A DNA stretch of 23,134 bases from Actinomycetota bacterium. GTDB lineage: Bacteria > Actinomycetota > Actinomycetes > S36-B12. Where the stretch lies: the NCBI GenBank assembly GCA_016870425.1, contig VGBQ01000014.1, forward strand, positions 1 through 23,134. Reading direction: 5' to 3'. The notes beneath the pieces were generated by a model. It was not told the origin of the DNA and did no database searches. It saw only the letters and a list, made by a program, of their open reading frames with translations. Below, piece after piece: positions 21,128 to 23,134 of this stretch (its first letter is position 1; the number at the start of each line of letters is the position of its first letter). The translations under genes and the position numbers were made by a program.

Positions 21128-22042
21128 ATGACCGACTCGGAGGTCGTGCGGGCCGCAGGCGTGGTCGTCGTACGCGACAGCCCCCAGGGCCCCGAGGTCG
21201 CGGTCATCCACCGAGGCCTGCGCGCCGACTGGTCACTGCCCAAGGGCAAGGTGGAGCCTGGAGAGCATTCCCTCGTCGCGGCCGTCCGGGAGTGCGACGA
21301 GGAGACCGGCATCGTCCCGGTCCTGGGGCCACCGCTCGCTCGCCAGGAGTACGTCGCGCTGGGATGGCCGAAGGTCGTCGACTACTGGGCCGCGCGCGTC
21401 GGCTCCGACGAGGGCTTCGCTCCCGATGATGAGGTCGAGGAGGTCGAGTGGCTTCCGGCCGATCAGGCCGCTGCCAAGCTCACCTACCCGCGTGATGCCG
21501 ACCTCGTGCGCGAGGCGGTGGCGCTGCCGAGCAGCAACCCGCTGATCCTCCTGCGCCACACGCAGGCCCTGAAGCGCGCGGACTTCAAGGGAAGGTGGGA
21601 CGCCGACCGCCCCCTGTCGGGCAAGGGTCGCTCCCAGGCGAAGGCGCTCGTACCCATGCTCGCGGCCTACGGCATCGAGGACGTGCACTCCTCCGACGCC
21701 CTGCGCTGCCGCGAGACCGTCAAGCGCTACGCCAAGTCCATCGATGCCGAGGTGCAGCTCGAGCCGGCGTTGAGCGAGGAGTCCTTCGACGAGAAGCCCA
21801 AGCGCGCGGTGCGCAGGATGCAGGAGCTCCTGCTGGACCCGCGACCGCTTGTGGTCTGCACCCACCGCCCGCTCCTGCCCGCCCTGGTCGAGGCCATCGC
21901 CGGCCTGCGCATCACGGGCTCCTTCGACCTCGATCCGAAGCTGTCTCCCGGCGGGTTCCTCGTCGTGCACCGGCACTTCCCCGAAGACGCCGAGGAGCCG
22001 GTCATCCTCGCGGTCGAGCGTCACGCGGTCTCCCGGGACTGA
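21128..22042 (+). CDS. mutT1: MutT1-like Nudix hydrolase with histidine phosphatase domain
   Basis: A 304-residue two-domain protein. The Nudix domain has a complete Nudix box, residues 40-62 (G40, E46, R54, E55, E58, E59, G61). The C-terminal histidine phosphatase domain has LLRHT (R143, H144) in place of the more common RHG and a second histidine at H246 in CTHRPLL. Mycobacterial MutT1 has the same architecture and converts 8-oxo-(d)GTP to the monophosphate by two successive steps; it can also cleave diadenosine polyphosphates. In M. tuberculosis the gene neighbours ppk, as it does here, between the CYTH-CHAD gene and pstS. The ribosome site is weak. Nucleotide-pool cleaning or polyphosphate-linked nucleotide turnover are both plausible. 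Confidence 0.93.
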   Translation: MTDSEVVRAAGVVVVRDSPQGPEVAVIHRGLRADWSLPKGKVEPGEHSLVAAVRECDEETGIVPVLGPPLARQEYVALGWPKVVDYWAARVGSDEGFAPDDEVEEVEWLPADQAAAKLTYPRDADLVREAVALPSSNPLILLRHTQALKRADFKGRWDADRPLSGKGRSQAKALVPMLAAYGIEDVHSSDALRCRETVKRYAKSIDAEVQLEPALSEESFDEKPKRAVRRMQELLLDPRPLVVCTHRPLLPALVEAIAGLRITGSFDLDPKLSPGGFLVVHRHFPEDAEEPVILAVERHAVSRD

Positions 22043-22073
22043 CCGGCGACGATTCAGCCAGACGTCCGATTTC

Positions 22074-22117
22074 GTTCACCTGCAGTTCACCTTGGCCCCG
22101 CCGCAGGGTCACACTGG
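22074..22117 (+). promoter_or_regulatory. PHO box upstream of pstS
   Basis: Two adjacent 11-base direct repeats, GTTCACCTGCA at 22074 and GTTCACCTTGG at 22085, are followed by one degenerate unit and GGTCACACTGG at 22107. The strict 11-base register over four units matches the Streptomyces PhoP operator model, so this is the expected binding site for the RegX3-type regulator encoded at 1482-2165. Confidence 0.82.
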
Positions 22118-22122
22118 CTTCG

Positions 22123-22128
22123 TAGGTT
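22123..22128 (+). promoter_or_regulatory. -10 element for pstS
   Basis: TAGGTT lies five bases after the last PHO-box unit, fits TANNNT and gives a leader of about 32 bases. The -35 position is covered by the repeats, as in activator-dependent phosphate promoters. Confidence 0.5.
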
Positions 22129-22165
22129 CGACCTCGTCCAGTTGTCAACTCACAGGAGGACCAGG

Positions 22166-23125
22166 GTGACTCGCACCCGCACCGCCGCCATCGCGGCACT
22201 TGCCATCTCCAGCGCCCTCGTGCTCGCCGCCTGCGGCGGGGGCTCCAGCAGCGACTCGAGCGCCTCCGGCGACTCCAACCTGAGCGGTGCCGTGCGCATC
22301 GACGGATCGTCGACCGTCTACCCGCTCACCGCTCTCGCTGCCGAGGACTTCATGGCCGCCAATCCCGGCGTGCAGGTCACCGTGGGCTCCTCCGGCACCG
22401 GCGGCGGCTTCGAGAAGTTCTGCCGCGGCGAGACCGATGCCAACGACGCCTCGCGCTCCATCAAGGAGGAAGAGGCGGCCGCCTGCGAAGCTGCCGGCAT
22501 CCAGTACGGAGAACTCCAGGTCGCGGTCGACGCACTCACCGTCGTCGTCAACAAGGAGAACACCTGGGCCACCTGCCTCACGGTCGAGGAGCTGGCCGCC
22601 ATCTGGGCACCCGGCTCAACGGTCAACAACTGGAACCAGGTCCGCGCCGACTTCCCCGACGTCCCGCTGCAGCTCTTCGGTGCGGGCACCGACTCGGGCA
22701 CCTTCGACTACTTCACCGACGCCATCAATGGCGAGGAGGGTGCCAGTCGCACCGACTACACACCCACCGAGGACGACAACGTCACCGTCCAGGGCGTGAG
22801 CGGCTCGCAGGGCGGCCTGGGCTACTTCGGCTTCACCTACTTCGAGGAGAACGCCGACAAGCTCACCGCGGTGCAGATCGACAGCGGCGCCGGCTGTGTC
22901 GCCCCGAGCGTCGAGACAGCCCAGGACGGCACCTACACGCCGCTGTCGCGCCCGCTCTTCATCTACCCCTCGAAGCAGGCCCTGGCCAAGCCCGAGGTGA
23001 AGGCGTTCTTCGACTTCTACGTCGCCAACGATGCGACGATCGCGGCCGATGCGCTCTTCATCCCCCTCAATGAGGAGCAGAAGGCCAAGCTCCAGGCCGA
23101 CTACGCCGCTCTCGCGGGCTCCTGA
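22166..23125 (+). CDS. pstS: PstS, phosphate-binding lipoprotein of the Pst ABC transporter
   Basis: Extracytoplasmic, lipid-anchored protein of 319 residues that captures phosphate for the PstCAB importer. The signal sequence ends in the lipobox LAAC, with lipidated C23, followed by a Gly/Ser-rich linker. Phosphate-binding segments of the family are present: RIDGSSTVYPL, GSSGTGGGFEKFCRGETDAND with the SRSI turn, and GAGTDSGTFDYFTDAI. The start is the GTG at 22166 because AGGAGG lies six bases upstream; an in-frame TTG at 22142 has no such site. It follows a strong PHO box, so it should be induced by phosphate limitation. The permease and ATPase genes (pstC, pstA, pstB) presumably lie beyond the right edge, which is only nine bases after the stop. 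Confidence 0.96.
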   Translation: MTRTRTAAIAALAISSALVLAACGGGSSSDSSASGDSNLSGAVRIDGSSTVYPLTALAAEDFMAANPGVQVTVGSSGTGGGFEKFCRGETDANDASRSIKEEEAAACEAAGIQYGELQVAVDALTVVVNKENTWATCLTVEELAAIWAPGSTVNNWNQVRADFPDVPLQLFGAGTDSGTFDYFTDAINGEEGASRTDYTPTEDDNVTVQGVSGSQGGLGYFGFTYFEENADKLTAVQIDSGAGCVAPSVETAQDGTYTPLSRPLFIYPSKQALAKPEVKAFFDFYVANDATIAADALFIPLNEEQKAKLQADYAALAGS

Positions 23126-23134
23126 CGACCCGTA

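Overview
The window is about 23 kb of GC-rich, gene-dense DNA from an actinobacterium (class Actinomycetes). The evidence is the gene content: two mycothiol biosynthesis genes (mshA, mshD), CarD, SenX3-RegX3, GlnR, MutT1, GTG starts, and gene clusters that recur in Mycobacterium and Streptomyces. I cannot fix the order or genus. There are no rRNA or tRNA genes, CRISPR arrays, insertion sequences or prophage genes, and no gene-free stretch longer than about 285 bases. This is a core, vertically inherited region.

Layout. 1-1451: carD followed by the start of ispD (minus strand), with an LpqE-like lipoprotein gene divergent. 1482-4099: senX3-regX3 (minus) divergent from phoU (plus), with a PHO-box-like repeat array between them. 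4175-8067: a tight plus-strand operon mshA, ybjN-domain gene, gpm, alaX-like editing protein and a two-helix membrane protein. 8069-11696: minus-strand genes comprising an asparaginase-permease pair and an XRE regulator, an HBHA-position hendecad-repeat protein and a DUF2516 membrane protein. 11732-12193: dtd. 12351-15284: a minus-strand operon of hydrolase, 33-residue membrane peptide, nitrobindin-like protein, Fur-family regulator and YgfZ. 15406-20843: glnR-mshD, then ppk and a CYTH-CHAD gene. 21128-23125: mutT1-like gene and pstS, the latter behind a second PHO-box array.

How it fits together. The dominant theme is phosphate: sensing (SenX3-RegX3, PhoU), uptake (PstS) and polyphosphate synthesis and binding (Ppk, CYTH-CHAD), with a Nudix/histidine-phosphatase protein alongside. 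The GTTCAC-type repeats before phoU and pstS suggest that the local two-component system controls both ends. A second theme is redox and metal homeostasis: mycothiol (MshA, MshD), nitrobindin, Fur and the Fe-S protein YgfZ. A third is translation quality control (AlaX-like protein, Dtd).

The least explained items are two intergenic loci (12206-12302 and 20853-21007), each with GC-rich tandem repeats running into a long perfect inverted repeat; a SenX3 homologue with no membrane segment; a ten-histidine insert in MshD; and an HBHA-position protein whose basic region is at the wrong end. I did not find a clearly new multi-gene system.
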